A stretch of DNA of 64,000 bases, from positions 1,488,001-1,552,000 of the forward strand of contig NZ_CP060696.1 of assembly GCF_014467055.1 (NCBI RefSeq), given 5' to 3'. A program made the position numbers and the translations under genes. The notes below the pieces were generated by a model, which did no database searches, was not told the DNA's origin, and saw only the letters and a list, made by a program, of their open reading frames with translations. Positions 36,076 to 46,954 of this stretch are shown here, piece after piece (the stretch's first letter is position 1; each line of letters opens with the position of its first letter). This stretch comes from Caproicibacterium amylolyticum. GTDB taxonomy: Bacteria > Bacillota > Clostridia > Oscillospirales > Acutalibacteraceae.

Positions 36076-36384
36076 TTACTTTTTCGGCGCTTTGGGAAGA
36101 GTGATTTTCGGTTCTTTCTGGTTTTTCCTGTATAAAATGAACCGAGAGCCGATTACCTGCACCACTTCAGAGTGAGTTTCACCGGCTAAAGTTTCGGCCG
36201 CTTCTTTGGAAGAAACCGGGCAGGTTTCCGGTAAAACACGTCCTTTAATCAGTTCCCGCTTTTCCAGAGCTGCATCGGCCTGATACACAATGTCAGAGGA
36301 TAAGCCGCCTTTTCCCACCATTAGGATGGTTTCGAGCGGGTTGGCAAGGCTGCGCAGATATGCGCGCTGTTTGCTGGTGAGCAT
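36076..36384 (-). CDS. yhbY: CRM-domain RNA-binding protein YhbY
   Basis: A 102-residue protein consisting of one CRM domain: LTSKQRAYLRSLANPLETIL, MVGKGGLSSDIVYQADAALE, RELIKGRVL and VVQVIGSRFILYRKN. YhbY associates with pre-50S ribosomal subunits. SD AAGGAG lies before the ATG. It follows ligA by 26 bases in the same direction and leads into nadD. Confidence 0.94.
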   Translation of the reverse strand: MLTSKQRAYLRSLANPLETILMVGKGGLSSDIVYQADAALEKRELIKGRVLPETCPVSSKEAAETLAGETHSEVVQVIGSRFILYRKNQKEPKITLPKAPKK

Positions 36385-36410
36385 ATGAATCTCCTTAAAA
36401 TTTTATAGTT

Positions 36411-38462
<2,052 letters not shown>

Positions 38463-39107
38463 TCAGCTGCTGGCCTTAGCAGCATACTGCGACAATGCAA
38501 CACTGGGTACTTCCCCAACGATTACCGTCTCTGCAACCGGCACATCCACTGTAACCTGCTGGTCGGCGTTTTTCCCAAGCATATAAGTGTACAGCGAAAC
38601 TGTGACACGCAGAAACAGCCTGTGACGCGTCTGATTGATACCGGCACTGTCAAAGTTGCTCTGCAACTGCGCCTGCACACAGCCTGACAGCGTGATTTTC
38701 AGTGGCAAACTAGGACCGCGGCCATGCAGTATGGAACTGCTAGTCAGCGTACCGACTGGAATATTCACCGTTGTATGGGACTGTTCCTGAATCGCTTTCT
38801 GCACAGTTTGAGTTAGCTGCGCCTGCAAAGTATTCTGCGCTTCAATATTGCTGCTGATTGATTGTACTGCACCGTCACTTGCCCGTGTAATCTGCACCAA
38901 ATTATCATAGTTCACGCTTTTTGCCGCAAGTTCGCTCTGTACGGCAAAATTTACTGTTTGCACCGCATAGTTTTTCGCTTCATAGCCCGCAACCGCGTAC
39001 ATATAGGGCTTCAGTGCAGTGTCCAGACCAATAAAACCAATGATCAAGGCTGCCGCCAATACCAGCGGCCCCCATGCGATTGGTCTGCCACGATAATGCC
39101 TTCTCAT
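38463..39107 (-). CDS. yunB: Sporulation protein YunB
   Basis: A 214-residue protein with an N-terminal membrane anchor (PLVLAAALIIGFIGLDTALK) and a YunB-type extracytoplasmic domain: YAVAGYEAKNYAVQTVNFAV, ITRASDGAVQSISSNIEAQN, VNIPVGTLTSSSILHGRGPS and FDSAGINQTRHRLFLRVTVS. YunB is a sigma-E-controlled sporulation protein in Bacillus and resembles part of SpoIIR/YqfD-like assembly factors. The ATG at 39107 has GGGGTGG upstream; the longer frame starting at 39209 does not fit the family. Its presence adds to the sporulation signature of the window. Confidence 0.88.
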   Translation of the reverse strand: MRRHYRGRPIAWGPLVLAAALIIGFIGLDTALKPYMYAVAGYEAKNYAVQTVNFAVQSELAAKSVNYDNLVQITRASDGAVQSISSNIEAQNTLQAQLTQTVQKAIQEQSHTTVNIPVGTLTSSSILHGRGPSLPLKITLSGCVQAQLQSNFDSAGINQTRHRLFLRVTVSLYTYMLGKNADQQVTVDVPVAETVIVGEVPSVALSQYAAKASS

Positions 39108-39249
39108 ACATCCACCCCATTTTTCCGAAAAAGATTTCTCTTTCTGCCACCAGTATAAGCAGCATGTGGAAAAATGGTTCCTGCAAAGCACAATGAAAAA
39201 AGCGCACAAAGAAACCGAGGGTCTCTTTGCGCGCTTCGCGTTTCAAAAA

Positions 39250-41223
39250 TTATTCAGCAGACTCGTCGGCTGTGTTGGATTCTTCGCTGTTTTCCAGCAG
39301 CTGACGGATAGACAGGCTGACACGGTGACGGTCAAAGTCAATGTCAGTAATGACAGCTTTCACTGTCTGGCCAATCTGCAGCTCGTCCTGCGGCTTCTCA
39401 ATGCGGTGGTCAGCAATCTGAGAAATATGAATCAGGCCGTCAATGCCGGGGATAATACGGGCAAATGCGCCAAATGTTGTCATGCCAACAACAGTAGCCT
39501 CAACAACCGTACCAACCGGATAATCGCGCTTCAGTACTTCCCACGGGCTGTCCTCGGGACGCTTGTATCCCAAAGAAATCTTGCCCTTTTCGTGGTCAAG
39601 GCCCTTAATGTACACATGAACCTTATCACCAACGCTGACAACCTCACTCGGATGCTTAATGCGAGTCCAAGACAACTCACTGATGTGAATCATGCCATCA
39701 ATGCCGCCCAAATCAACGAAAGCGCCATAGGAAGTCAGCGACTTCACAACACCGTCGTATTCCTTGCCCTCTTCTGCGGTTTCCCAGAACTTTTCAGCCA
39801 GCTTCTTCTGCTGATCCTTCAGGACAGAGCGGATGGAACCAACTGCGCGACGACGGCCACGGTTCACTTCGATGATGCGGAAATCAACTTCCTTCTTCAG
39901 CAGAGCGTCCAGCGGATCGCTGCGGGAAGCAGTTGCCTGAGAAGCAGGGATAAAGATGCGAACACCCTTTGTTACAGCAATCACGCCGCCCTTAACAACT
40001 TCAACAACTGTACCGGTCAGGATTTCCTGATTTTCTTCGGCTGCAACAACTTCATCCCAGCCCTTGGCAGCATCCAAACGGCGCTTGGAAAGCATAATGG
40101 TGCCCTCCTGGTCGTTTGTACGCATGATGAGCAGATCCATTTCGTCGCCGATTTTTACCAAGTCATCTGTTTTGGCACCGGGGTCTGCGGTCAACTCGGA
40201 AAGCGGAACAAAACCAGACTGTTTACGGCCAACATCTACAAGGACTTCTGTCGGGGTAATGCCAACGACAATGCCGTGAACCTTTTCATCTGTATTTAAA
40301 CTTTTCAGAGACTCCTCGAGCATCTCTGCAAAGTTGTCACCGCTTTCTGCGGTCTCCGGGCTGTGCACGCCCTCATTAATTTCTGCCATGGTAACTAGTA
40401 CCTCCTTTATAATGCTTGCCGGTGTGGAGGCACCGGCAGTAATACCTAAATGATGCACCCCAGCGAAAAGCTCACGGGGAATTTCGGCTGCCGACTGTGC
40501 AAAAATAGTTTGCGTGTGCCTACTGCACACTTCATACAGCTTGGCCGTATTGGAACTTTGCCGACCGCCTAGGACAATCATGGCATCGCAGGTGCAGGCC
40601 AGTGATTCCGCCTCAGACTGACGGCTAGCAGTCGCATTACATATTGTATCAAAAATTTTGGCGTTTGTATATACCTTTTTCAGGATTTCTAGACAATTTC
40701 GCCATTCTGCAACACTAAATGTGGTTTGTGCCACAACAGATACAGCACTATTCTGTGAAAATTGCCATCTTTCGATGCCCTTTTCAAGTTCTTTTGCAGT
40801 TGGGAAGACAAATGCCGTACCGGTGCAGTGCCCTAAAATCCCCTGAACCTCCGGGTGTTCAGGATTTCCGGCAATTAATACGATACGGCCCGCCTGCCCC
40901 TGTTCCGCTACAATACGGTGGATTTTTTCTACAAACGGGCAGGTTGCATCGGCACATTCAATCGGAAGCCGTGCAATTTGCTCCTCTACGCTGCGGGAAA
41001 CGCCATGACTGCGAACAACCAGTGTACTGCCGGGAGGTACCTGTTCCGGTTCTTCCACAATGCGTGCGCCCAACTTTTCCAAGTGTGCAAGCGTCTGTGG
41101 ATTATGGATAATTGGGCCTAATGTGCAGACCTTTTTCCCCTGCCTCAATAAATCTTCAACCAACGTAACCGCGCGGTTTACTCCAAAACAAAAGCCGGCA
41201 GATTTTGCTACTTCAATTTTCAA
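39250..41223 (-). CDS. ispH: IspH fused to ribosomal protein S1 domains
   Basis: A 657-residue bifunctional protein. Residues 1 to about 280 are IspH (LytB), the last enzyme of the MEP isoprenoid pathway, with the Fe-S cysteines in SAGFCFGVNRAV, ECADATCPFVEKI and ICNATASRQSEAES. From about residue 310 four S1 RNA-binding domains follow (GIVVGITPTEVLVDVGRKQS, GTVVEVVKGGVIAV, YDGVVKSLTSYGAFVDLGGI, VEATVVGMTTFGAFARIIPG). This fusion is a known feature of Clostridia. It overlaps the upstream plsC by four bases, in the order cmk-plsC-plsC-ispH/rpsA. Whether the product is one protein in vivo is not visible from the sequence. Confidence 0.95.
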   Translation of the reverse strand: MKIEVAKSAGFCFGVNRAVTLVEDLLRQGKKVCTLGPIIHNPQTLAHLEKLGARIVEEPEQVPPGSTLVVRSHGVSRSVEEQIARLPIECADATCPFVEKIHRIVAEQGQAGRIVLIAGNPEHPEVQGILGHCTGTAFVFPTAKELEKGIERWQFSQNSAVSVVAQTTFSVAEWRNCLEILKKVYTNAKIFDTICNATASRQSEAESLACTCDAMIVLGGRQSSNTAKLYEVCSRHTQTIFAQSAAEIPRELFAGVHHLGITAGASTPASIIKEVLVTMAEINEGVHSPETAESGDNFAEMLEESLKSLNTDEKVHGIVVGITPTEVLVDVGRKQSGFVPLSELTADPGAKTDDLVKIGDEMDLLIMRTNDQEGTIMLSKRRLDAAKGWDEVVAAEENQEILTGTVVEVVKGGVIAVTKGVRIFIPASQATASRSDPLDALLKKEVDFRIIEVNRGRRRAVGSIRSVLKDQQKKLAEKFWETAEEGKEYDGVVKSLTSYGAFVDLGGIDGMIHISELSWTRIKHPSEVVSVGDKVHVYIKGLDHEKGKISLGYKRPEDSPWEVLKRDYPVGTVVEATVVGMTTFGAFARIIPGIDGLIHISQIADHRIEKPQDELQIGQTVKAVITDIDFDRHRVSLSIRQLLENSEESNTADESAE

Positions 41224-41852
41224 AAGCCGTGTCCCTCTTCCAGTTGATGATTAATCCTGTCCGCCAGTAGTTTTGCTGATTCATGCAGCAACTTGCGGCT
41301 CTTTTCTGAACCAGAGAAAATTTGTGCAGGCAGCATTTGTCCCACACGAACTGTAACGCGCTTTCCAAACCGCCATGCGCCTTTGCACCAAATGGAAACC
41401 GGCAAAATCGGCATACCTGTGCGCGCGGCAATCAGCGCCGCACCCGCCTTAGGACGAAATGATGTGTTGTCAAACACAACCCGACCCTGCGGAAAGATTG
41501 CCAGTGCATCGCCTCGTTTGAGGATCTCCTCGGCACTGCGCAGGCTTTGTATGTCTGCACTGTCCCGTTGAACTGGGAACGCGCCCATGGCATGCAAAAA
41601 GCCGGAAGCCAGCGGGCCGTGATCTGTAAAAAGCTCACGTTTCGCCATAAAATACAAGTGCTGCGGAACAGCCATTGCTATCATATAGGGATCAATTACA
41701 CTGCGGTGATTGCAGCAAAGAATGTATGGCCCTTTTTTGGGTACATTCCTCAAACCATGGAACCGAATACGCAGCAGCAACACTCCAAAAGGTGATGTTA
41801 CACGCAGTAAAAACTGATAAATCAATCGAAACAGAAACAGAGGGCGCTTCAT
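41220..41852 (-). CDS. plsC: 1-acyl-glycerol-3-phosphate acyltransferase (first)
   Basis: A 210-residue membrane-associated acyltransferase of phospholipid synthesis. The HxxxxD box is CCNHRSVIDPYMIAMAVP, with FPVQRDSADIQ, the glycerol-phosphate motif AIFPQGRVVFDN (usually FPEGTRS; here Gln replaces Glu and Val replaces Thr), and AGAALIAARTGMPILPVSIW. Its stop overlaps the ispH start. The altered third motif could change substrate preference (inference). Confidence 0.88.
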   Translation of the reverse strand: MKRPLFLFRLIYQFLLRVTSPFGVLLLRIRFHGLRNVPKKGPYILCCNHRSVIDPYMIAMAVPQHLYFMAKRELFTDHGPLASGFLHAMGAFPVQRDSADIQSLRSAEEILKRGDALAIFPQGRVVFDNTSFRPKAGAALIAARTGMPILPVSIWCKGAWRFGKRVTVRVGQMLPAQIFSGSEKSRKLLHESAKLLADRINHQLEEGHGF

Positions 41853-42502
41853 TTTCGAAACTCCTTCAAATCCTTTTCGCGGATTTCTTTGATTTTGTCC
41901 ATAATCATGTGACTTGCTGAGCGAAATTCACTTGTTTTACCGTTGACAAGGCCAAGTTCCTCGGGCATAACCGGTTTTCCGTAGGTCACACAGCATTTTT
42001 CAAAAGACTTTGGCAGACGTCCATCTTTCGCCGTAATACAGCACGGTATCACCGGGACATGATAGCGCCACGCCAGCATGGCAGCACCAGCTTTTGGCTG
42101 ACCCAAAGAGCCGTCCTTGCTGCGGGTGCCTTCAATAAAAACACCAAGCAAATCACCATTTTGCAAATGCTGACCGGCAGAATTGATAGCACCGACATCA
42201 CCATGACCACGCTGCACTGGAATAACACCAACACAGCGCAGAACCCAACCTACAAATTTATTTTCAAATAACTCGGATTTTCCAAGAAAAAAAATCTGGC
42301 GGTGACAGGAAAGGAACATTCTTACAGCATCGGAATTTCGCATATGATTAATACAGATAATCGCTGCACCGCTTTTCGGAATATTTTCTTTTCCGTGCAC
42401 ACAGTTCGGCAGAATTGGTCTGGCAAACCACTGCGGTACAACTTTTGCCAGTCGGTACATGGGCGTCATTTTCATAGCAGGTTTTGTCCTTTCCCGTTTC
42501 AC
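41849..42502 (-). CDS. plsC: 1-acyl-glycerol-3-phosphate acyltransferase (second)
   Basis: A 217-residue PlsC-family acyltransferase. It has CINHMRNSDAVRMFLSCH (HxxxxD-like box with an extra residue pattern), GVIPVQRGHGDVGAINSA, the standard FIEGTRSKDGSLGQPKAGA motif and PVIPCCITAKDG. The start is a GTG that overlaps the cmk stop (GTGA); an ATG at 42475 with AAAGGAC further upstream is an alternative. With the neighbouring gene it forms a tandem pair of divergent PlsC paralogues inside one operon. Confidence 0.87.
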   Translation of the reverse strand: MKRERTKPAMKMTPMYRLAKVVPQWFARPILPNCVHGKENIPKSGAAIICINHMRNSDAVRMFLSCHRQIFFLGKSELFENKFVGWVLRCVGVIPVQRGHGDVGAINSAGQHLQNGDLLGVFIEGTRSKDGSLGQPKAGAAMLAWRYHVPVIPCCITAKDGRLPKSFEKCCVTYGKPVMPEELGLVNGKTSEFRSASHMIMDKIKEIREKDLKEFRK

Positions 42503-43167
42503 AATCCCAGTTTTTCCCGAATTACTCCGCGCAGCAGTGCAATGCTCTGTTCCAGTGTATTTCCGGTAGTGTCAATTTTCACTGCATCATCTGCCTGCTT
42601 CAGCGGTGCTGTAGCACGGTGCATATCCTGATAATCACGCTGACGAATGTCATCTAAAACCTGCCGGTAATCTGCAGGCTGACTTTTTACCTGTAATTCT
42701 TCAAAACGGCGCTGTGCGCGGTCCTCTGCAGAAGCAGTCAGAAAAATTTTCAACTGCGCATTAGGCAGCACTACAGTTCCGATATCTCGGCCGTCCATGA
42801 TGATGTTGCTTTCCAATGCAATTTTGCGCTGCAAATCAAATAAGAACTCCCGCACCTGTGGGATTGCCGAAACACCGGACGCAGCCATGCTGACTGCCGG
42901 TGTACGGATTGCTTCTGAAACATCTTCATTATTAAGGAAAACTTTCTGAACACCATTTTCAAACCGCAGGGAAAGTTCAATCTGCGGCAGCAGTGCCGTC
43001 ACTGCCGCTGCATCATGCGTTTCAGCGTGACTGCGAAGCGCAAACAAGCCGACTGCACGGTAAAGGGCGCCCGTGTCGACATAAATAAAGCCAATTTGTG
43101 CAGCCAGCCGACGTGCAATTGTACTTTTGCCGGCACCGGCCGGACCATCAATCGCAATATGGATCAT
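42499..43167 (-). CDS. cmk: Cytidylate kinase
   Basis: A 222-residue kinase that phosphorylates CMP and dCMP. Landmarks: P-loop AIDGPAGAGKSTIARRLA, YVDTGALYRAVGLFAL, IIMDGRDIGTVVLPNAQLKI, FLTASAEDRAQRRFEEL and DIRQRDYQDMHRATAPLKQA. The ATG at 43167 has GGAGG seven bases upstream; the extra 27 codons of the longer frame do not fit the family. It begins the cmk-plsC-plsC-ispH/rpsA unit. Confidence 0.96.
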   Translation of the reverse strand: MIHIAIDGPAGAGKSTIARRLAAQIGFIYVDTGALYRAVGLFALRSHAETHDAAAVTALLPQIELSLRFENGVQKVFLNNEDVSEAIRTPAVSMAASGVSAIPQVREFLFDLQRKIALESNIIMDGRDIGTVVLPNAQLKIFLTASAEDRAQRRFEELQVKSQPADYRQVLDDIRQRDYQDMHRATAPLKQADDAVKIDTTGNTLEQSIALLRGVIREKLGL

Positions 43168-43274
43168 GAACAGACCTCCGAAGAACAAATTCACTGTACC
43201 GCAAAAATGCGCGCAGCATATACAGTTAAGTATACTACAAACGCGCACAAATTCAAATCCTTTTTTGTGTTTTT

Positions 43275-44528
43275 TCAGACTTGCTGCACATTTTCACCGG
43301 CCATGTGGCCCGTTGCAAATGCAATCTGCAGGTTATACCCGCCTGTATAAGCATCCACATCCAGCATTTCACCCGCAAAGTACAGCCCCGGGATTTTTTT
43401 AGACTGCATCGTTTTGGGGTCAACTTCATTCACTGCAACACCGCCGCTGGTTACGATTGCTTCTTCGATTGGACGAAAGCCGGTAACCGTAAATGGAAAT
43501 TTTTTCAGTAATTCGCCGAAGGCATGGCGTTGCACACGTGTAACTTCGCTGCACTTTGTCTGTGGATCAATACCGGAATGCTTCACTGCAATCGGAATCA
43601 ATTTGTGCGGCAGCAGTGCAGTCAGCGAATTCGCAAACGCACGGTTTGGATGCTCTCCCAAATCACGAATTAAGCGTGCGTCCAGTTTTTCCGGACTCAG
43701 TGCAGGTTTTAGGTCTATCTCAATTCGGTAACGCCCTGCTGCCATATTTCGCAAATGTGCACTTGCACTAAGGATAACTGGCCCGGATACGCCGAAATGT
43801 GTAAAAAGCATTTCACCGAACTCTTCATGAATGACTTTTTTCTTAACACAGTCATAAAATCTGCAGGAAATATTGCGCAGGGACAGCCCCATCATGTCCC
43901 TGCACTCTTCCCCCGCGCAGGTCAGCGGTACCAGTGAGGGATACAATGGATGTATGGTATGCCCCGCTTCGGCAGCAATTTTATATCCTGCGCCTGTAGA
44001 ACCGGTAGTTGGATATGATGCTCCGCCGCAGCAGAGGACGACCTGCTGTGCTTCAATTTCCCGCCCATCTGAAAGGCGAACTCCAGCAGCCCTGCCCGCA
44101 CGGGTCAGCAAGCGACTGACGCTGCCGCGAATTATGCTGACTCCGCCGTCAACTGTCCAATCTGTCAATGCATTTACAATATCTTCAGCCTTGTCAGATT
44201 GTGGAAAGACTCTGCGTCCGCGTTCTGTTTTCAGTGGAACGCCAAGTCCTTCAAAAAAAGCTTTCGTATCCTCTGGGCTGAAGCGGTTCAGAGCACCATA
44301 AAGAAAGCGCGGATTGGTCGGAACATTTTCAAGGAATTCCTGCACACTGCAGTCATTTGTCAGGTTGCAGCGACCCTTCCCTGTAATTGCAAGTTTTTTC
44401 CCGGTCTGTGCATTTTTTTCAACCAGCCATACCGTTAGTCCACGGTGTGCAGCTGTTCCGGCAGCCATTAACCCCGCGGCTCCTGCCCCAACAACGACAA
44501 CATCAGGCGTCTGCATTTTTTGCATCAT
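43275..44528 (-). CDS. HI0933/YhiN-family flavoprotein
   Basis: A 417-residue NAD(P)/FAD-dependent oxidoreductase of the HI0933 family. The FAD-binding motif VVVGAGAAGLMAAGTA is at the N-terminus, followed by GKKLAITGKGRCNLTNDC, LCCGGASYPTTGSTGAGYKI and the C-terminal GVAVNEVDPKTMQS, PGLYFAGEMLDVDAYTGGYN. The physiological substrate of the family is not established. Its start overlaps the end of the MurR/RpiR-family gene by 26 bases (M5 at 44516 is an alternative start), so the two are cotranscribed. Confidence 0.9.
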   Translation of the reverse strand: MMQKMQTPDVVVVGAGAAGLMAAGTAAHRGLTVWLVEKNAQTGKKLAITGKGRCNLTNDCSVQEFLENVPTNPRFLYGALNRFSPEDTKAFFEGLGVPLKTERGRRVFPQSDKAEDIVNALTDWTVDGGVSIIRGSVSRLLTRAGRAAGVRLSDGREIEAQQVVLCCGGASYPTTGSTGAGYKIAAEAGHTIHPLYPSLVPLTCAGEECRDMMGLSLRNISCRFYDCVKKKVIHEEFGEMLFTHFGVSGPVILSASAHLRNMAAGRYRIEIDLKPALSPEKLDARLIRDLGEHPNRAFANSLTALLPHKLIPIAVKHSGIDPQTKCSEVTRVQRHAFGELLKKFPFTVTGFRPIEEAIVTSGGVAVNEVDPKTMQSKKIPGLYFAGEMLDVDAYTGGYNLQIAFATGHMAGENVQQV

Positions 44529-45399
44529 CCTCAGCAGTATTATCTACTTTTTCGTAGACATGATATTCTTCCCAAATATTTTCCAAACGATCAAAGGTTT
44601 TGTCCATGCTGTTTTCCTTTTTCAGGGACAGCGTAACAATCAGCGCATCAATCAGGCTGAGCGGCGCCACCAGCGAATCCACAATAGCAGCAATGTCACT
44701 GCGGGCAAGCAGTGCATAATCCGCGTACTGCGCGAGCGGAGAAACCGCTGTATCTGTAATGGCAATTACTTTTGCACCGCAGTTGTGCGCGAATTGCATA
44801 GCCTTCGCCGCTTTGCGCGAGTAACGCGGAAAGCTGATGCCAATCACTACATCCTGCGCATTAATATGAATCAGCTGTTGAAAAATCTCCGCTTCACTGG
44901 TCGCCTGCACCAGCATAACGTCCTCCAGCAGAAGCCCGCAGTAGTAAGACAGGAAAGACGCCAATGCCTGGCAGCTGCGCGCACCCAGAATATAAACTTT
45001 GCGAGAAGTGAGGATTGCATCCACAGCCATGTAAAAATCTTGATGAGAAGTATATTCCATCGTGCGGCGGATAATATCGCTGTCCTGATTCAGCACCGCA
45101 TCCAGTATGTCATTCTGGCCAATGCGTTCCCGCGTTACTTCCATGCGCTGCACAATGGTCAGTTTGCTGCGAATCATTTCCTGCATAGCTCGCTGCAGTT
45201 CCGGGTAACCTGCATAGCCAATTTCTGTAGCGAAACGCACTACTGTGGATTCGCTGACCCCCACTGTAGTACCCAAACGCGAAGCAGTCATAAATGCGAC
45301 CTTGTCGTAATGCTCCATGATATAATTAGCAATCAGGCGCTGACCTTTTGAGAAGGTACCCATCTTCTCTTGAATTCGCGTAGTTAAAAAGTCATTCAT
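44503..45399 (-). CDS. MurR/RpiR-family transcriptional regulator
   Basis: A 298-residue regulator with an N-terminal HTH_6 domain (FSKGQRLIANYIMEHYDKVA, TASRLGTTVGVSESTVVRFA, GYAGYPELQRAMQEMI) and a C-terminal sugar-phosphate-binding SIS domain (SRKVYILGARSCQALASFLS, DVVIGISFPRYSRKAAKAMQ, GAKVIAITDTAVSPLAQYAD). The ATG at 45399 has GGGAG eight bases upstream; the 14 codons above it are unlikely to be coding. A perfect 26-base palindrome overlaps its promoter and may be its own operator. The ligand is probably a sugar phosphate, not identifiable here. Confidence 0.92.
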   Translation of the reverse strand: MNDFLTTRIQEKMGTFSKGQRLIANYIMEHYDKVAFMTASRLGTTVGVSESTVVRFATEIGYAGYPELQRAMQEMIRSKLTIVQRMEVTRERIGQNDILDAVLNQDSDIIRRTMEYTSHQDFYMAVDAILTSRKVYILGARSCQALASFLSYYCGLLLEDVMLVQATSEAEIFQQLIHINAQDVVIGISFPRYSRKAAKAMQFAHNCGAKVIAITDTAVSPLAQYADYALLARSDIAAIVDSLVAPLSLIDALIVTLSLKKENSMDKTFDRLENIWEEYHVYEKVDNTAEDDAKNADA

Positions 45400-45468
45400 T
45401 TTATCAACTCCCGGTAACAAGTTTAAAGCCTTGAGCCCCAAAAAGCAAGTAAAAACTGAGAATCCTGC

Positions 45469-45500
45469 ATTTTACTTTGAAAAGGTCTGATTTTTCAAAG
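45469..45500 (-). promoter_or_regulatory. Promoter with overlapping palindromic operator for the MurR/RpiR gene
   Basis: A minus-strand TTGAAA (45493-45498) and TAAAAT (45469-45474) with 18-base spacing form a promoter. A perfect dyad CTTTGAAAA-8-TTTTCAAAG (45475-45500) covers its -35 and spacer, as expected for autorepression. Apart from this and a terminator (45663-45702), 45400-45734 holds nothing recognisable. Confidence 0.55.
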
Positions 45501-45662
45501 TATTTCAGGAATTATGCCCTGCTTTGCTTTTCATTCGTGCTCTTAAGCGGTACAGATCTCGTTCCGTGTAATTTCAAGTGGTTTTATGTAAGTCATAAAT
45601 TTCCAAAAAGTGGATATTTTTTTCCGCAACGGCAATAAAAAACTTCTAGAAACCGCAAAATG

Positions 45663-45702
45663 GGAGCTGCTGCAAAACACTGAAAATGTTTTACAGCAGC
45701 TC
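45663..45702 (-). terminator. Terminator after the S-component-like gene
   Basis: GGAGCTGCTGTAAAACA pairs with TGTTTTGCAGCAGCTCC (one mismatch) on the minus strand, followed by CATTTTG. It lies 32 bases past the stop of the membrane protein gene. Confidence 0.65.
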
Positions 45703-45734
45703 CAAATATGCAGGAACTTCTATTTTCAGAGCAC

Positions 45735-46286
45735 TCAAAATTTTGTGGAAAGCCATTTTCTGACAAAAGGATGCAGTCTTCGAAAATAATATACAACCAC
45801 GCCGCTGACTGCGTAATCATACAGTAAAAACACAACATTGCCGCCCAGTAAAAGGATACCCGGCAGATAAACACCCGCAATGGTGAAGGACTGCAGCGGA
45901 ACCGAAAGCAAATTCACACTGATAAAGAAAGCAAGGATCACCGCAACATTAAACAAAGCCAGCTTCACAGCCAAGCGAGCCAAACGGCTCTGCAGGCGGC
46001 GCTCAATCAGTGCTTTCACAATCGGGTAGTAACCCAGCAGCATTACATACACCAGCACTGCGTCTTTATCCGGGCCAATCAAAGTACCGAGTACGGATGA
46101 TGCAGCAAAAACAGGCCATGCCCATGCAGGCCCCAGCTCAGCAACAATCGGTATCAGCATCAGGCCAGCCAAGCCGGGCATTGCATAGGTCATGATTGGG
46201 ATAAGACCGCCCAAGCAGATAAACACCAGTGCCAGTGCAGTCATAATACCACAGAAAGCGATTTTCAGGGTATGATTCTGCTTCAC
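45735..46286 (-). CDS. ECF S-component-like membrane protein
   Basis: A 183-residue protein with about five or six membrane helices: KIAFCGIMTALALVFICLGG, PIMTYAMPGLAGLMLIPIVA, WPVFAASSVLGTLIGPDKDA, VYVMLLGYYPIVKALIE and a C-terminal FLLYDYAVSGVVVYYF. The layout (short, hydrophobic, Gly/Ala/Leu rich, opening with a T-A-L-A-L-V helix) is like substrate-binding S components of ECF vitamin transporters. The GTG start at 46286 has GGAGG seven bases upstream and overlaps the end of the preceding dnaJ-like gene frame region closely (17 bases gap). The substrate cannot be told, and no riboswitch was seen upstream. Confidence 0.7.
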   Translation of the reverse strand: MKQNHTLKIAFCGIMTALALVFICLGGLIPIMTYAMPGLAGLMLIPIVAELGPAWAWPVFAASSVLGTLIGPDKDAVLVYVMLLGYYPIVKALIERRLQSRLARLAVKLALFNVAVILAFFISVNLLSVPLQSFTIAGVYLPGILLLGGNVVFLLYDYAVSGVVVYYFRRLHPFVRKWLSTKF

Positions 46287-46303
46287 AAGAAAGCCTCCTT
46301 GGT

Positions 46304-46954
46304 TTACCGACACCCAATGCAGGGGCACAAGTCACCGCCCATGCATTCACAGCACGCATCTGCACAGACCAGATTGCCGCAGCAGTTGCACGCCTGATTC
46401 ATACTATCATTGTTGTTGCGCATTGCTGGGTCATAGCCGCCATAGTAGCCGGTTCGCTGGTTGCTGATCTGGTTAAATGCCGCACGGTATTCCATATTGC
46501 CGGGGTCCATCTGGCACGCATGCCCTAAGTAAGAAGCTGCCTGCTCCAACTGACCGCGTTTGTAAAGGACAGTTCCTTTCAAAAAATACCATTCTGCATT
46601 TCTGCTTTCCGCCGGAACACCGTCCAATATCTGTTCTGCATCAGCGATACGCCCATTCATAATAAAAGAACGTACATCCGAAAAACCGGAAGCAGGATTC
46701 TGCCGCGGCCCGGTGTAACCACCTTGATAAGGACTGCCGCCAAACGGATTACCCTGCGTACGGTTTTTCCGCTGGCTCATAATGTTGTCGTATGCTTCAT
46801 TGACTTCCTTCATCTTCTCGCTTGCAAGGTCGGCCAGCGGACTGTCCGCATAATTGTCGGGGTGATACTTCTTTGCGAGATTGCGATATGCAGTTTTTAC
46901 TTCATCATCGGTTGCATTTGGGGACACGCCCAAGACCTGATACGGATCAGCCAT
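46304..46954 (-). CDS. J-domain protein with cysteine-rich C-terminus
   Basis: A 216-residue protein. The N-terminal J domain ([35 protein letters not shown] with the HPD triad) should stimulate a DnaK. A Gly/Pro/Gln-rich linker follows, then TPR-like helices ([40 protein letters not shown]). The tail has many cysteines ([28 protein letters not shown]), perhaps a metal site. The SD lies inside the last codons of the upstream DUF5685 gene, so the two are coupled. The same pair occurs in many Clostridia (known neighbourhood), but its job is unknown. Confidence 0.88.
   Translation of the reverse strand: MADPYQVLGVSPNATDDEVKTAYRNLAKKYHPDNYADSPLADLASEKMKEVNEAYDNIMSQRKNRTQGNPFGGSPYQGGYTGPRQNPASGFSDVRSFIMNGRIADAEQILDGVPAESRNAEWYFLKGTVLYKRGQLEQAASYLGHACQMDPGNMEYRAAFNQISNQRTGYYGGYDPAMRNNNDSMNQACNCCGNLVCADACCECMGGDLCPCIGCR

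Noticed and set aside
39166..40299. 377-codon plus-strand open frame antisense to ispH/rpsA
   Set aside because: It lies opposite the strongly conserved S1 repeats, has no family features and no good ribosome site; a shadow of codon bias.
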